64,000 nucleotides of DNA from Telmatactis stephensoni (GCA_029948255.1 JALIZF010001577.1:372001-436000), one strand, 5' to 3'. Shown: positions 12,301 through 23,290, numbered from the stretch's first letter. Program-made: numbers and translations. The notes: generated from the sequence alone by a model not told the origin.

Positions 12301-14306
12301 TCTTCTTCTTCTTCTTCTTCCATAAGAATGCGTCTTAGATCTTCCATTAGTTCACTATCCACAGACATCTCACTCTCGGTTGAATCTTTGATGGAGTCTT
12401 GTTTTTCCTTGGAGTCAGAAGAACTGGTGGTTGTCAGCCAGTCAGAGCTCCCAACTTCTTCCTTCCCCTCTTCTTCCTTTTTGGGCGTAGTCCCACGTGT
12501 TTGGGTAGTGAAAGTTTGGTTGCTCTCTTGGTCTGAGTGAACAATTTTATTGCCATTGTTCAAGTAATCCTTAGCTTTTCTAAATACAACACAATCACGT
12601 ATTAGACATTTGATTGAACAATTTTTACACGGAAGCACAAACAATGGAGGGAACTCTCCGACATAGTAAAACCATCGATTCCCCGAAGACTACAATCTCA
12701 CTCTTACCCTTTCTTTAGACGATCCGTGTTTGCTATGGACCTTCTTTTCTTAAGTTTTTCTACCAGAAGCTTTCAGTGAAAAAAAAGAGAGATCATATTA
12801 GCAATTCAATTACGTTTTGGCAAAAATTCTGGTTCCATAGGCAGCAAAAGAGGGCGCATTAGGAAAAATCTCTGTATGCCTCATAAGATTTTCAGTAGGT
12901 CAAGGGTGATTAAATTCCTTTCAAAGGATGTGGATTACCCCTGACCGTCTTGGCTCAAATGTTCGAAAGCAGGTTAGCGCTAATCCATGGTTAACCCACT
13001 TTCAAACAACTAAGCCTTAGACGTAATCCTGGGTTTCGCGCCAATCGTCTTTAGAACAAATATAGAACAATTGAGCCCACGCTATAAGAGAGTTCCCGAG
13101 GATGGGTGTGTCAAAACTGAATCCAGAATCTAATTATTTCTCCTTACAGAATTTCTAAAGTTTCTCTGGATTCCAAGGTAAGTGTCATGGAATTTGTTCT
13201 AGCTATTGGACATATACGAGCCTCTTCTGAGCAGTCTTCTTTTAGACTTTCTCGGCCTGTTTTCTTCTCTTGCAGGGTATTTTGAACCCTAATTTGTACT
13301 TGATCTGGGGAAATTAGGAGAGCCTTACCTCTAAGTTATAGTTGTCTTTTTTCAAGGCACTTACAATTTTCCATGCATCAGCAAGTCGTCGTTCCTAGGT
13401 ATTTTCATTTTTATAAAATGAATTATAAAAATTACAAAAAAATACCATTTTTGAATTATAGCCTACTATAGCTATGATTATTATCAATCAATCAAATTGT
13501 TGTAACCTTTTCTCTTGCTTGGAGTTCAACCAGTCGTCGGTTTTCTCTTTCCGTCAAAGCTTCTTTCTGAAATTTGGCGACCAACGAGCTTGTTCGGCTC
13601 AATGTCTCGAGTTCTTCTTCGCTTAGGAGCTCATTCTCTTCAATGTAGTTCTTACTGTCCTCAATGGCCTTTACTAAGTCTAGTTATTGTGAAATTAAGG
13701 ATTAGCTAACTTGAATAGAAAACATAATCTTCAGAGCTTTTATCAGGTATTTTTTTTGATTAGTATAACAGAAAAATAGCTACAATAGCTGAAAAGAGCA
13801 TGTTAAAATTACAAAACAGTGAAGGTTAAAGGAAATAAATTCAAAAATCGCGAAAATATGATTTTTGAAAAGTGTGAATTTTGTAAGTAAACCATTGCTG
13901 GTAGGCATCTCGTGTCTGACCGGCCAACGAATGTTTTCATACAAAATGTCGATTCGATTTTTGAAAATTCATATCTTTGCGAGCTTTGAATTTATTTCCT
14001 TCAAACTTCACAATTTTACTAATTTTGACGTGCTCTTTCCAGCTGTGGTCATTATTCTTCTGTCCTGTGACTTTTGGAATTACACGAAAAAAAAGTTCAT
14101 TGATATTTTGAAGACTGGCGGAGTTGAAGTCAAAATCTTCCTCAGAAAAAGTGTTTTCATTGAGACAATATGGAAATACTTGGCATAAAGGAATTTGCAT
14201 AACTGTAGGTGGAAATGTAACCAGTAAATGGACTGCCAAGTGTAATTTTTGACAAGAAAACAAAGAACTCACCTTTCAAATTACTCATCGTTGTTGTTGT
14301 TGTCAT
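375..14306 (-). CDS. USP/UBP-family ubiquitin carboxyl-terminal hydrolase, C-terminus off the left edge
   Basis: Cysteine protease that removes ubiquitin from proteins. Exons read (minus): 14306-14273, 13679-13507, 13394-13329, about 12690-11753, 11241-11171, 10984-10831, 10217-10092, 9940-9894, 9117-8986, 6908-6775, 6523-6460, 6189-6096, 5520-5381, 5087-4695, 4616-4584, 3775-3722, 3219-3052, 2683-2546, 1059-949, 532-375. The Cys box GLENLGNSCFMNA is at about 10150, the QHDCQEFLAIFLDAL box spans the 8986/6908 junction, and CxxC pairs occur in RCTACG and WECPECN. A Cys/His-rich insert is in 5087-4695. The C-terminal block YDLIG is at about 400, followed by a phase-1 donor, so the catalytic His exon is outside the window. 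The N-terminal half is coiled-coil and an acidic, poly-Glu exon. Phases agree except that the 13329-to-12690 junction is unresolved (a possible exon at 12769-12708 does not fit) and an exon seems missing between 2546 and 1059. Subfamily (USP4/15/32-like?) not decided. Confidence 0.88.
1613..2040. mobile_element. 428-bp hairpin (foldback/MITE-like) element in a USP intron
   Basis: The first 60 bases (CGAATAGGCCATATGCACTA...) recur as a perfect reverse complement at the right end, and the arms stay similar all the way to a centre near 1828. There is no coding capacity. It contains the palindrome GTCACGTGAC in each arm. It lies between USP exons 2683-2546 and 1059-949. Confidence 0.85.
2190..2310. 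repeat. GTTGCGCGCAAC-family repeat, copy 2
   Basis: Contains GATGCAACG, GTCGCACGCAAC, GACACACGGTGCA and CCTGTGTCCATGCC, in the same order as the other copies. It is intronic in the USP gene and shows no coding signal. Confidence 0.55.
3499..3714. mobile_element. MITE of the GAGCAGATTTCGTATGAG family, ending beside a USP splice donor
   Basis: The left terminus reads GCAGTTTTCGTATGAGTGTG and the right terminus reads CATACGAACACTGCTC, its reverse complement with mismatches. The interior has CCGTGCCGTGACC motifs shared with the copies at 8667-8820 and 39290-39377. The right end lies within about 8 bp of the donor of the USP exon 3775-3722. Confidence 0.75.
3985..4442 (+). mobile_element. 3' fragment of a retrotransposon-like repeat ending in (ATT)n
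   Basis: The segment ends with AAAGCGCCTAGAGCAGATTT, then GGCGCTATATAAATG and a short ATT microsatellite. This type of 3' tail is common on interspersed retroelements of marine invertebrates. The upstream part has no long ORF on the plus strand. It lies in a USP intron. The family assignment is from general recognition of the tail only. Confidence 0.5.
5205..5335. repeat. GTTGCGCGCAAC-family repeat, copy 3
   Basis: Dense GCAAC/GTTGC words (GCAACTGTTGC, GCAGTTGCACCATGGAACC, CACACAATGTTGCAG) end in a CTCCTGCAACTAGTGTTGCA stretch. It is the most diverged of the six copies and lies in a USP intron. Confidence 0.45.
6609..6740. mobile_element. Partial copy of the GAGCAGATTTCGTATGAG MITE family
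   Basis: It starts with ATTTCGTATGAGTGTGTAAG and continues with CCGTGTC/GTTCCGTGCC words like the full copies. The right terminus is not recognisable, so it looks truncated or diverged. It lies in a USP intron between 6775 and 6523. Confidence 0.45.
7621..7930 (+). repeat. tRNA-like sequence with pol III A- and B-box motifs (possible SINE)
   Basis: TAGCGCAGCGG at about 7628 fits an A box. CAGGTTCGAGCCCTGG at about 7907 forms a perfect T-arm and fits a B box, followed by a T-rich tail. The 280-bp spacing is too long for a tRNA. It is either a SINE with an enlarged body, or two half-tRNA fragments. It lies in the large USP intron 8985-6909. Confidence 0.4.
8636..8860. mobile_element. Palindromic element split by a younger MITE
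   Basis: The outer arms GTTGTTCGAAAGAGGACTAG and the complementary CTTTCGAACAAC form an inverted repeat. Between them lies a complete GAGCAGATTTCGTATGAG MITE (8667-8820) with TA at both junctions. An uninterrupted relative of the outer palindrome is at about 12967-13018. USP intron. Confidence 0.7.
8667..8820. mobile_element. Complete MITE, GAGCAGATTTCGTATGAG family
   Basis: Termini GAGCAGATTTCGTATGAGTG and its reverse complement bracket about 105 bp rich in CCGTGCCG. TA dinucleotides on both sides fit a TA target duplication, as in Tc1/mariner-type elements, though two bases are weak evidence. It is the best-preserved of at least five copies in the window. Confidence 0.8.
9190..9765. mobile_element. 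Imperfect long inverted repeat in a USP intron
   Basis: The left end TTGCTATGTACGTTTCCACC and the right end GGTTGGAAACGTACATAGCA are complementary. Internal blocks (TTTTCCACCCGAAAATAAAC versus GTTTTCGGGTGGAAAAACG) also pair, as do the GGTAATACGAGCAAC words. The short ORFs here are by-products of the repeat. Confidence 0.7.
10371..10590. repeat. GAAT/GAAC tetranucleotide microsatellite
   Basis: Over 200 bp of degenerate GAATGAAT, with interspersed GAAC and GGAT units. It lies in the USP intron between exons 10831 and 10217. No gene signal; the minus ORF here is repeat-derived. Confidence 0.9.
11520..11725. repeat. GTTGCGCGCAAC-family repeat, copy 4
   Basis: Contains TGTGCGCGCAACACAG, CATGTGTCCACCCCTGCAA and GATGGACACACGGTGCA, in the array order seen at 35640-36070. 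It starts only about 30 bp downstream of the donor of the large acidic USP exon (ends 11753). Confidence 0.65.
14304..14306 (-). promoter_or_regulatory. Probable start codon of the USP gene
   Basis: The first coding exon holds only 11 codons plus one base: Met, a run of five Thr, then Met-Ser-Asn-Leu-Lys. It ends at a good donor (GTGAGT at 14272-14267). Its phase-1 end joins exactly to the Asp codon at 13679. No promoter element was recognised upstream. Confidence 0.6.
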
Positions 14307-14308
14307 TT

Positions 14309-16850
14309 TTACCAAGTCTTCTCGTCTATTTTCACCTTTTCTAGTATTCTCCTTCTCTACAAGTCATCAAAAACACTCGATATAGCTACCTTATTGCAAA
14401 ACAGATGAAGAACAAAAGATATTTTGTAGTTTTTGTCGCATTCATAGCCATTTCTTTACGTTTTGAACGATTTTATTTTGTACACGTACGTAATGGCTTT
14501 TCAAATTCGCGCCATTTTTCCGTTTGGTTTGGATAGAGCGCGCGACATGAACACAGGAAGCCCAAAAACAGAATTTTGCGGTAAAACACAGGAAACCCAT
14601 CCACTAAATTTTTCGATCGCGAGAGGGTTGTCAAGATCTAGAAATCCTTCTCAAAAATCGACATTGAATGCATCTTGTTTTCTCGAAAAAATATACTATT
14701 GCATGATCTTTTAGAGAAGAAAATGATATTTTGTATTATGTTAAAATAGTCGTGAAAATAACAATTTTAAATGTCAAAATATTCTATTGTTTTCATTTCA
14801 TGTTTTCATTTTATTTTGTTATTTTCACTATTATATTTGATCACTTTTTGCAAACTAGTTGTAGAAATGTAAAAGGTTTTTATTCAATTATGCTACAATG
14901 GCTAGTGCTGGTGGCTCTTTTGTCCCTTTTGCTATTCGAACTGTAAGGCCAATGCACCAGAAAAATGGTTTTTGTTTACATTTATTTTCAACTTTTAGCT
15001 ATGATCTCATCCCAAACCTGAACCTTGTTCATGCAGAGAATCCAGGCATTTGAAAACGACTTGAATTTCTATTTATTGACAGATTTAAGAGCCTGCTTCA
15101 TGCAATGAAAATATATTTAAGGCAATAAAGGCCATTTGGAAATGGCGGGTCAATAATTGAGCCACCAGAAGTGAGAAATCGGGTGGTTAATCAAGAAGTG
15201 TCGAAGCGAATGAATCGACAACAGCAGGACTTAATTCGCCACCGAGTCAGATGCATCGATTCACTTCTAATGAATCGCTCCATTGACGGTAAGCTTGCAT
15301 GAATACTATCGTACTAAATATTTAACTTAAAATTATCAAGACTGCACTAGTAGTAAACATTTTTTAAAGAACACTGGCACTGTTATTATTTGCTCTGGAC
15401 CATGCCGGTCTGTTTGTACCAGCAGGTTTGTTTGCACTCAATTTACGGCAAAACGTTGAAGCATGAAGGGCTTTTGACACATTACTAGCGAGAAAATTAA
15501 TTTTCACTTTGCACTTAAATTCTGTTTCCACACTAAGCCCACTCAGTGGATTTCCAACGCCAAATTTAAACGTAAACGAAAAATTCTTGTACATTTTTCA
15601 GTTCAAGTATAAATAGCTCTTACTTCGGACTTTAAACATTTATTTGCGTTTTTGAGGAGAGACAGCTCTCAAATATGAAGAACTTTAGTTTTCACTGCCA
15701 CTTAATTGCCACTTGATCCTGCAGCGAAGAATAAAGCCGAGAAATAATTTTTATTAACTTTTCTTAAAATCATTATGGTTGTCCGTGGTATGTACACACT
15801 ACATTCTTCAGTACGAAGCGGTCACAAGAGCCAAGAAAACCGAAAACTGACAGAAACTGTAACGAACAAACGAAAAAATAAATGAAACAAGACAAAACAG
15901 AACAAAACAAAATAAAGGAAAATAAAGGAATAATATTAAATAGAGGAAATCTGAGAAAGTAAATTAATATTGGCAGTCATCTGACATATGTATTAGAGAA
16001 AGACTTTATTATTTAGAAAACACTTAAAACTGAAGTAGGCGGTCCCCTCTCAGTGTGAGTTGTCAAGGTGGTACGTCTCTCTTTACAAACGTAACTATCC
16101 ACCTAAAGGCACCTAAAGTGATTTTATACATTTTACAGCCATTTTACAAATTACATAGATCTTCAATTCCAAAAATCAGTAAGAGAAGCACGAGTGGACT
16201 AAAGTGGTAAAAGGAGATCTCAGTTTCGTTTTCACCCTATAAATTAACGAGCCTGTTAATTTAAGGGAAAATTTCGGGAGCACTCGTAAAATCATAGAAA
16301 GTAGCGTGCGCTTCGAGAAACACCGGTCAAACGTTACCGGGTTAGTTAAATCTAGTTAACGGTCCCGTAAGTCATCGGTCCCGCGCGCGTCTTTCGAGAA
16401 ATGGGTCTCTGGTTATGCCCTCCAGATCTGCTATTGTATGTCATCAACAATCACCCCCGAGTAGCGACGCTAGCCACAAAGTTCACAGTTAAACTCAGTA
16501 GTCTGGTTCGATATTAGTCGTCCAATCCCTCAGGCTAGCTTTAAGCAGCACGACTCCTTCAACTATCTCATGTCATCCAGCAGAATTCTTTTGATGTTGA
16601 AAAACTGTGGCACATGCAACAGTCAAGGAACATCGAACACAGGTAGCCCAATTGTTGTATCGTCAATGCAAAGTGCCTAGCATTACTTTGGTCATTCATC
16701 AATTAAGCCAAGTCGTTTGCAGACGGCTTTGAGAGAGTAATATATCAACAAAAACACGCAATTTTGTTATCTGTTCAGTGTCTTGAAATAGACGCGCACG
16801 TGACAAATAGTTCAAAGTATACGATGTACACGTGACGCGATTACCCTCTT
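14309..16850. other. Intergenic region between divergent USP and carboxypeptidase genes
   Basis: AT-rich DNA without a convincing exon on either strand. The short ORFs at 14463-14946 and 15364-15594 have no splice sites or recognisable motifs. An A-rich (AACAA)-like stretch lies at about 15840-15945. No repeats with clear termini were seen. Confidence 0.5.
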
Positions 16851-16853
16851 ACG

Positions 16854-16860
16854 TATAAAT
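16854..16860 (+). promoter_or_regulatory. Possible TATA box for the carboxypeptidase gene
   Basis: TATAAAT follows CGTGACGCGATTACCCTCTT and sits about 1.2 kb before the start codon. A donor-like AACA|GTACGT at about 16929 could end a noncoding first exon, splicing to the acceptor at 17997 (TTTTTGCAG). This is inferred from motif spacing only. Confidence 0.35.
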
Positions 16861-18035
16861 CCCGTCGACACTCAGACATGACCTGTAGCCTGCCTGAAGA
16901 CATCCCGGAATTTAACACAGTTTAACAGTACGTTTTGTTGTCGTATGACCGACTGACTGGCTGGCTGGGCGAGTTACATTTGAACTTGGCTTGTTGTGCT
17001 TGTGGGTATTGGTTAGTCTATATTCGTTGGTAAGACATAGTTATTTCTGAATTTCTCAATCCTTCAATGCTAGAAAACTACTTGTGCATAGTTTTACATT
17101 TGTAGTTGTACTAGTGTACATAAGGTAAAATTTCCGCTTGCATAGCATTACTTCGTCAGCCAGTGTAGCTCGCCTTGTTTTGTATCTACGTAAATTTAAA
17201 TCTTGTAAGAAACTGCGCTCGTTGGATAAAGTTCTTATTATTCCATTCGGTACCTATGCGGTTGGCTTCGACATTTTATCTCTATCTGTTATCTAGCCGT
17301 AGGATTAAAGAATATTAAACCATCAGTCAAACTTTGAGGACTCAAGGGCTTCGCGCGAATTTCCTGAGGGCGCAAGGAGTTTCTTCACTGAGTGGACGAG
17401 TTTCCTTGAGAGAGAAAGAGAGAAATTTGTTTTTAAAATGAGTCCAAATTTCATGCTTCAAGAAGTTGAGATCCGAGAGTCAGAGTTTTAAGCGCGGCTT
17501 GGGACAAAAACCTCTCTGAGGAAGCCTTCGATACTGCATATACTATTTCAACCACAAAGGAAATTCAGTTATTCATTGATGGGACGTCCCGCATGTCGTA
17601 CACACCCCGCGCGCCTAAAATTAAGTGCCTGTGCAGCGATTCTCTCCAAATCATCCCGAATTGTTACCCATCTTAGCGGTTTACCGAAAAAGGCCGTCTT
17701 AAGCCCGTTGGCTTTGTATCCACCGCAAATGTTGATCAATCGATCAGTGATACTCTAAACATTTTTGGTGAAACTGTACACTCCGTTCTGCGAAGTGCGA
17801 TGAGGTCGCAAAGTATCTATCAGTTTCATCATGATTTAGTTACATTTATCATGCGTTTAGAGTGACACATTTACAGAAGTCCATCCCCTCCCTCCCTGGC
17901 GTCCTTATATATCTAAAAGCATCCCCCTAGGGGAGAGGGGACGACTCATTCACGAACTAAAATTTGGCATGTTTGTTTTCTTCTTCTTTTTGCAGTTTAA
18001 GACGCCAGAGACACAACGGAGGATCAATAGATACA

Positions 18036-19973
18036 ATGAAAACTTGCCAAATTTATCCCCTTTTTAACCACATACTTTCTCTAAGTCTTCTGTTTGCAAC
18101 ACTTCACTTTGTCTCCGGGGCCGAACATGAAGAAATCCTCCCAGTTAAGTTTGAACATCACAACAACACAGCCATGCTTACCATCCTCGAAACACTAGCG
18201 GCCAAATTCCCCAACATAACTCGACTGTACACCATAGGAAAGAGTTACCAAGGCAAGAAACTTCATGTGCTGGAAATCACCAAAGATCCTGGACAGCACA
18301 TTCCTGGAAAACCTGAATTCAAGTACATTGCAAACATGCACGGCAACGAGGTGGTTGGACGAGAATTGTTGTTGCTTCTAGCGGAGCATCTATGTGAGGG
18401 TTATGGACGTCTGCCTGGAATAACCCAACTCATAGACACCACTAGAATTCATCTTCTTCCAAGTATGAACCCTGACGGATGGGACAGCGCAGCTGAAGGA
18501 GACTGTACAAGCATCGTGGGTCGCTTCAATGCGAATGGCGTCGACCTAAACCGCAACTTCCCAGACCCCTATGATAGGAGAATAAATCCCTTGCAACCCG
18601 AAGTCCGCGCAGTTATGAATTGGCTCAAAACTGAGCCGTTCGTTCTGTCAGCCAATCTCCATGGTGGAACCTTAGTGGCTAACTACCCTTACGATAACAT
18701 CCCATCAGAATTAAAGCGATCAACTGTACGGGTTTACTATGGATCACCTGATGATGATGTCTTTGTGAAGATCTCGAAGGCGTATTCCCTTGCGCACCCC
18801 ACCATGTACAAGGGACAGCCACAGTGTCCTGTTCACAAGGCAGAGAAGTTTAAAGACGGGATTACTAACGGTGCTGCTTGGTATCCTATCTCTGGAGGCA
18901 TGCAAGATTACAACTACTATTTCACGTAAGTAATGAAGGGTGGCTCAGTTAATTAGTGCGAGGCCTTCTAAGGGTACGTTTACATGGGCTGAGTTTGTCA
19001 CGGGACGACATGCTTTTCGGGTGAGACATTTACATAAAGACCAAGACAAGGAATTTATTTTACGTTTTGATCATTATGAAAAACTAGTATCCTTAATCTA
19101 TATGCCATAGAAATACAGTCAGAGAAACAGACGGAGAGGTAATAAAACGGACGGATGGAAGGACAGTCAGACGTTTGTGCGGACAGGCAGGCAGGCAGGC
19201 AGAGATCGAAGGGGGGGAGTGAATTTTTTTCCATATGCACAATCAGCTTTCAATCCGTCCACATTAGTGTCAAGTTTCGAGATTCCCCGACAAATAATAA
19301 GCAAGATATCTTACTAGAGGTGAACACTGAATGGCTGAGCTGCGATTGATTTGAGAGCCCCACCCATCGCAATAGAATGTAAAAAATGATGAACAATTTG
19401 ACATTCCCGTGATTTGTATTTCACAGAAACTGTTTTGAGATCACGCTAGAGCTAGGTTGCTGCAAATATCCTCCAGCAAAGTACATGAAGGACTACTGGT
19501 TCGCAAACCGCAATGCTCTTCTCAACTACATCAATGTAATCCATACTACAGGAATAAGAGGCTATGTTACTGATGAAGAAGGCAACCCCTTGTCTGGCGT
19601 CAAAATCATCGTTGGTGACCGCACGAAAAAAATTAAAACCTACAAAGACGGCGATTACTGGAGACTCCTTACAGCAGGAACGTATTTAATAAAAGCAAGG
19701 AAACGTGGCTTTAAGCATTCGAGGAAAATCGTCCAAGTCTTTAACGACACTAGTACGATTGTTAACTTCACATTGGTCGCAAAAAACAAGAAGACGAAAC
19801 CAATTGGACTGAACTCTGTTGTTGATAGAGCTCAAAATAAGCTTTCGTTCCACTCTGAAAGTAAAGCCAGCAAATTACGCTTGTCTGTCGATTCTGCAGG
19901 ACCGACTACAACAGCATCCGTTTTCACTTGTCTGCTTTGTCTATTAGGCTGGTATTTATGCCCGAAATCTTGA
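18036..19973 (+). CDS. M14 zinc metallocarboxypeptidase, carboxypeptidase M/N-like, probably GPI-anchored
   Basis: Removes C-terminal Arg or Lys from extracellular peptides, judging by family. Coding exons are 18036-18925 and 19427-19973 (478 codons), joined in phase at a Thr codon. I chose the Met at 18036 because an acceptor lies at 17997 and the next ~28 residues form a signal peptide ending ...HFVSG. Zinc ligands are His102 and Glu105 in MHGNEVVGRE and His209 in NLHGG. Substrate-site residues are in GVDLNRNFPD, and the catalytic Glu is about 305 in FEITLELGCCKYPPA. A transthyretin-like domain follows (about 318-400), then a polar linker and a hydrophobic tail (SVFTCLLCLLGWYL), as expected for GPI attachment. 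Human CPM is similar in length and design. CPN1, CPE or a single-domain CPD relative are alternatives. AATAAA at about 20863 may be its poly(A) signal. Confidence 0.93.
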
Positions 19974-22013
19974 GAAATAACCAAAACAACTACTCGATAT
20001 ATTCTCTTTTTTTAACGACCCGACGAGTAACGCTTTCAGATCGATCGGTCTGTGCAATAAGATAACGAGGCCTTTGTTCTATGTTACGATATGATGCTTA
20101 ATTCGGCGCTGACCGCAAGAATTCTCATTGTTCATCTTCGATACATTATAAACCAATTGCCTAAAATACGCTAGGTACAACCCTCTGCTCCATTTGAGGA
20201 TTCAAAGTTGCGGGTCGACTATATTTAACGAGCGCGTAAGGATGCGTTTGCTAGGAATCGCGTAAGGCTTAATGAGAACCCTTGAAAGTCGTGTTTTCGT
20301 TTTCAGCTTACACCTTGTTTCCGTAAACGTAGGAAGCACGAACACACGTGAGACGCCTTCACGTTTTCAACTTGTGTTTTACTTGCACGCAACTTGTGCG
20401 CGATTAATTCCCATTAAGTCGACACTGCGCTTTCAATGCGGCTTTTCAAGGATTACGCGGGCGTAGACGTCTGCGAGTGACATCCGTACGTCGACGCCGT
20501 AAGTGGTTAAGTCATCTCATGTTTCATTGAGATGTTTCGAGCTGCGCATTCTTGTTTACTTGATTACTTACGTGACGCGACGCGTTCTTCACCTTCAGTC
20601 AAGTGCTGTACTAAAAAAATGGTTACACTTACAAATATCTATGACGTGCGCGCATTTACATATGCTGCCGAATTGCTAACAAGTATAAGCAAAACGGTGA
20701 CCAAACCAACGTAGCGTTGGAACTAACTTAGGGTTATAATAATGTTTGGTGTATTAGGGAATGTCGTTTCTTGCAGGGAAATGGCGTTTTAGTTGAAAAT
20801 TATTAGGTTAGGTGTAATTAATTATAGGTATAAATTGTAAAGTATAGTTATCTATCTGAGAAATAAAGGTTTGATCCTGCATTTTCAGTCAGTTCTGGCT
20901 AACCATTCAGGGACGGATTTAGGGGAGGGGTGCTGGGGACCTTTTCCTTCTCAATACTTTTTTCCGATTTCTTGAACACTGTACCCCAATCTGAAGGACA
21001 ATCCGGTATCCGTCCCTGCCTTTCTCTCCTTGCGTACTGCAATGCAGAAAACAACTGCGAAAGGGCCAAAAAAGCCGCGATTTGATAGAGCTCACCAATT
21101 GTTCTTTGAAGCTAGAATCTCGCTTGTATAAGTAGATTTATAGACCACAAGAAGGACCGCCTTTTCCTGTGACCTCGCTAATTGACCCCGCCGGGTATAA
21201 CTGTACGAGATGTAGGAAATCTCCCCTGAATAGTCTATCGCAAGGGTGATTTTAATAAACCAGGGCAATACTAATTAGCTGTAATTAGTTTACTTGATGC
21301 AAAGGAACAAAAGGAGACAAAACATTTAGCACCTACTAATTTTTAATTATTAGTGCCCAGGTTTATTGAAATCACTCAACTCTCTCTTGCATCCTGTTCC
21401 CAGCAAAACACGGAAACAATTTATTAAAACGTAATGCATATCATTATGGCGACTTTTATTCACTTACTTTTCCAACAATACAACTAGTAATAAGCAGAAA
21501 ATGGAGCCACCTTTCTATCACGTTAGTAAAGTTTGCAGCCAAAGAGAAACAGCTAGAAACAGCGGGACGATGCGGATACTCGTCTTTGCAAGAGGCCTAG
21601 TGAGGGGGGAGGAACCTGTATCAAAGTACCCGGCGAGGGGATAAAATAAGCGGCTTGGAATAAATTCAATAACAACGACGACGATGACGACAACAACAAC
21701 AGCAAAAACACGTTCGAGGTCAACACTAATTTGTCCTTTACATAGGAGAACAAAATATTCTATCGCTAGGTGATTGGTTAAAAATATTTTAAGCCACGCC
21801 CATTAAAACAATTCCTGGATCTTCTGATTGGTGTTCATTTTTTAAATTTTCGATTAGCGTACCCGACACTTTATAGAGGAATCTCCTGGACAACAACTAC
21901 CACATTAGCGTGACACAAATACATATACATAGATCAGGCGGTGGTTGCGCTACATGTACATAGGCCGTTAGCCTGGTTTACTCACAGGCACAAAACGTAC
22001 ATTGAACTTCTAA

Positions 22014-22232
22014 GGGGGTGTTTACATGGCACTAGGATCATCCTAGCACTAAGAAGGCGAATCATCTTCTATACATTTACTGCATTCTGTTTAGTAGGAT
22101 TGTCCCAGTACCCGAAGTGAAGCCACAAATTTCCATGTAAACGGAATGCAGTAAATGTATAGCAGGTAGGATGATTCGCCTGCTAGGATGATCCTAGTGC
22201 TAGGATGATCCTAGTGTCATGTAAACACCCCC
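22014..22232. mobile_element. MITE with GGGGGTGTTTACATG termini and TAA flanks
   Basis: Termini GGGGGTGTTTACATGGCACT and their reverse complement (AGTGTCATGTAAACACCCCC) are flanked on each side by TAA (22011-22013 and 22233-22235). A TWA target duplication with G-rich ends fits PIF/Harbinger-type MITEs. An internal CTAGGATGATCCTAG word is itself palindromic and duplicated. Noncoding. Confidence 0.8.
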
Positions 22233-22844
22233 TAAGTCGGTCAACTCTCACTGTCCAGCCTATTGTCCGCTTTTATCACACAAGAAGCTGACTGTGTGGT
22301 TCTTCTTTGGCCAGACTGATAGGTGTCTGCCTTAGAGTTCAAAGTGTTTTCATAATAAATACTTCTCTGCTCTACTAAACAGATAAATGAGTCTGTGCTA
22401 TATGTCACTACAGTCCAGGACTAGACCCAATTTTCTCAATAACTATAATATAAGAAATACGTACGGAAAAAATAAGAAAATATAAGGAAGCTCGCGTGAA
22501 TATATGGAAAATGAGAAAAGTGGGACCCACTTTTATCGGTTTCGTTGAATCGCTCGATCCAGATCTTCTCCTTTCATCGTTGCCGCGCGCGGCGATAAAA
22601 GTGGATCAATGTCACTAGTGAACGCCAAATGTTAATAGAACGCAAAAATTCAAAGCACGAAATAGCACTAACTAAACTGTAGTGCAAAATGGCACTTATT
22701 AATACACAATTGAAAACAAAAGATTTTGTACCATTTATTATCACATGACCCATATTTACCCCCCGCGCGCAAATAGTCACGTGACGGATTTTCCCCGCGC
22801 GCGTCCAAAAATATAAATAAAAGATCAAAAAGAGTCATATGGTA

Positions 22845-22992
22845 AAATGCTTATTGCCTGAGTTAGGTCGGGCCAGACGGGAAAATATTTGGCTTCCGTT
22901 CTTTTTGTACAGACCTCGCTGCGGTCGGTCTACACTGTAATGACCTCACGCCAAATGATTTCCCGTCCGGCCCCTCCCACTCAGTCAATAAG
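22845..22992. mobile_element. Inverted-repeat element downstream of NOB1
   Basis: The left arm TTGCCTGAGTTAGGTCGGGC...GACGGGAAA pairs with the right arm TTTCCCGTCCGGCCCCTCC...ACTCAGTCAATAA. The interior also has a small hairpin (GACCTCGCTGCGGTCGGTC). It lies in the likely NOB1 3' flank. Confidence 0.65.
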
Positions 22993-23025
22993 TGCATGGT
23001 GCTATTCAGTTACTAAATTGTTTCA

Positions 23026-23262
23026 TAGTTTTATAGACGACTTTCAAAAATGGCGGCCTAATACATTAGAACGAGGCCACAAAGGCCTTGTTACCAGAAA
23101 ATAAGCGTGGCGACACATGTATTGATATCAAAGACGATGTATTCCTCTTCCTTTTGAAATAACTAATAACTAATAACTAATAACTGATTTTGAAGGCCTT
23201 TCTGGCCTCGTTCTCGTGAACAATGGGCCCGCCATTTTTGAAAGTCGTCTATAGTAATGCAT
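23026..23262. mobile_element. Inverted-repeat element immediately after the NOB1 stop codon
   Basis: TATAGACGACTTTCAAAAAT near 23034 pairs with ATTTTTGAAAGTCGTCTATA near 23236. GAACGAGGCCACAAAGGCCTT pairs with the block near 23193-23213. It begins about 30 bp past the stop codon (23291), so it probably lies within the NOB1 3' UTR. Confidence 0.7.
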
Positions 23263-23290
23263 TTTAAGAAATAAAATAATCTTCAGAATA

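Larger units (their letters stand above)
19974..23290. other. Intergenic region between convergent carboxypeptidase and NOB1 genes
   Basis: Apart from the probable carboxypeptidase 3' UTR (to about 20880) it holds no recognisable gene. It contains several inverted-repeat elements (22014-22232, 22845-22992 and 23026-23262, listed separately). The region 21150-21900 shows nothing I can name. Confidence 0.6.

Noticed and set aside
11480..12540. Plus-strand ORFs opposite the acidic USP exon
   Set aside because: Antisense shadows: the Ser-rich plus frame is the complement of the Glu/Asp-rich minus exon, which has proper splice sites and phase.
13141..13190. Plus-strand exon-like segment (CTTACAG ... 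CCAAG|GTAAGT)
   Set aside because: Good splice consensus but only 28 nt, on the strand opposite USP and within its intron, with no partner exons. Probably chance.
13937..14272. Overlapping ORFs of about 110 codons on both strands upstream of USP exon 2
   Set aside because: They lie in USP intron 1, are AT-rich, and resemble no domain; the phases at 14273 and 13679 fit without them.
17964..18035. Upstream Met at 17964 as carboxypeptidase start
   Set aside because: An acceptor (TTTTTGCAG) at 17997 falls inside that stretch, and the Met at 18036 directly begins a typical signal peptide.
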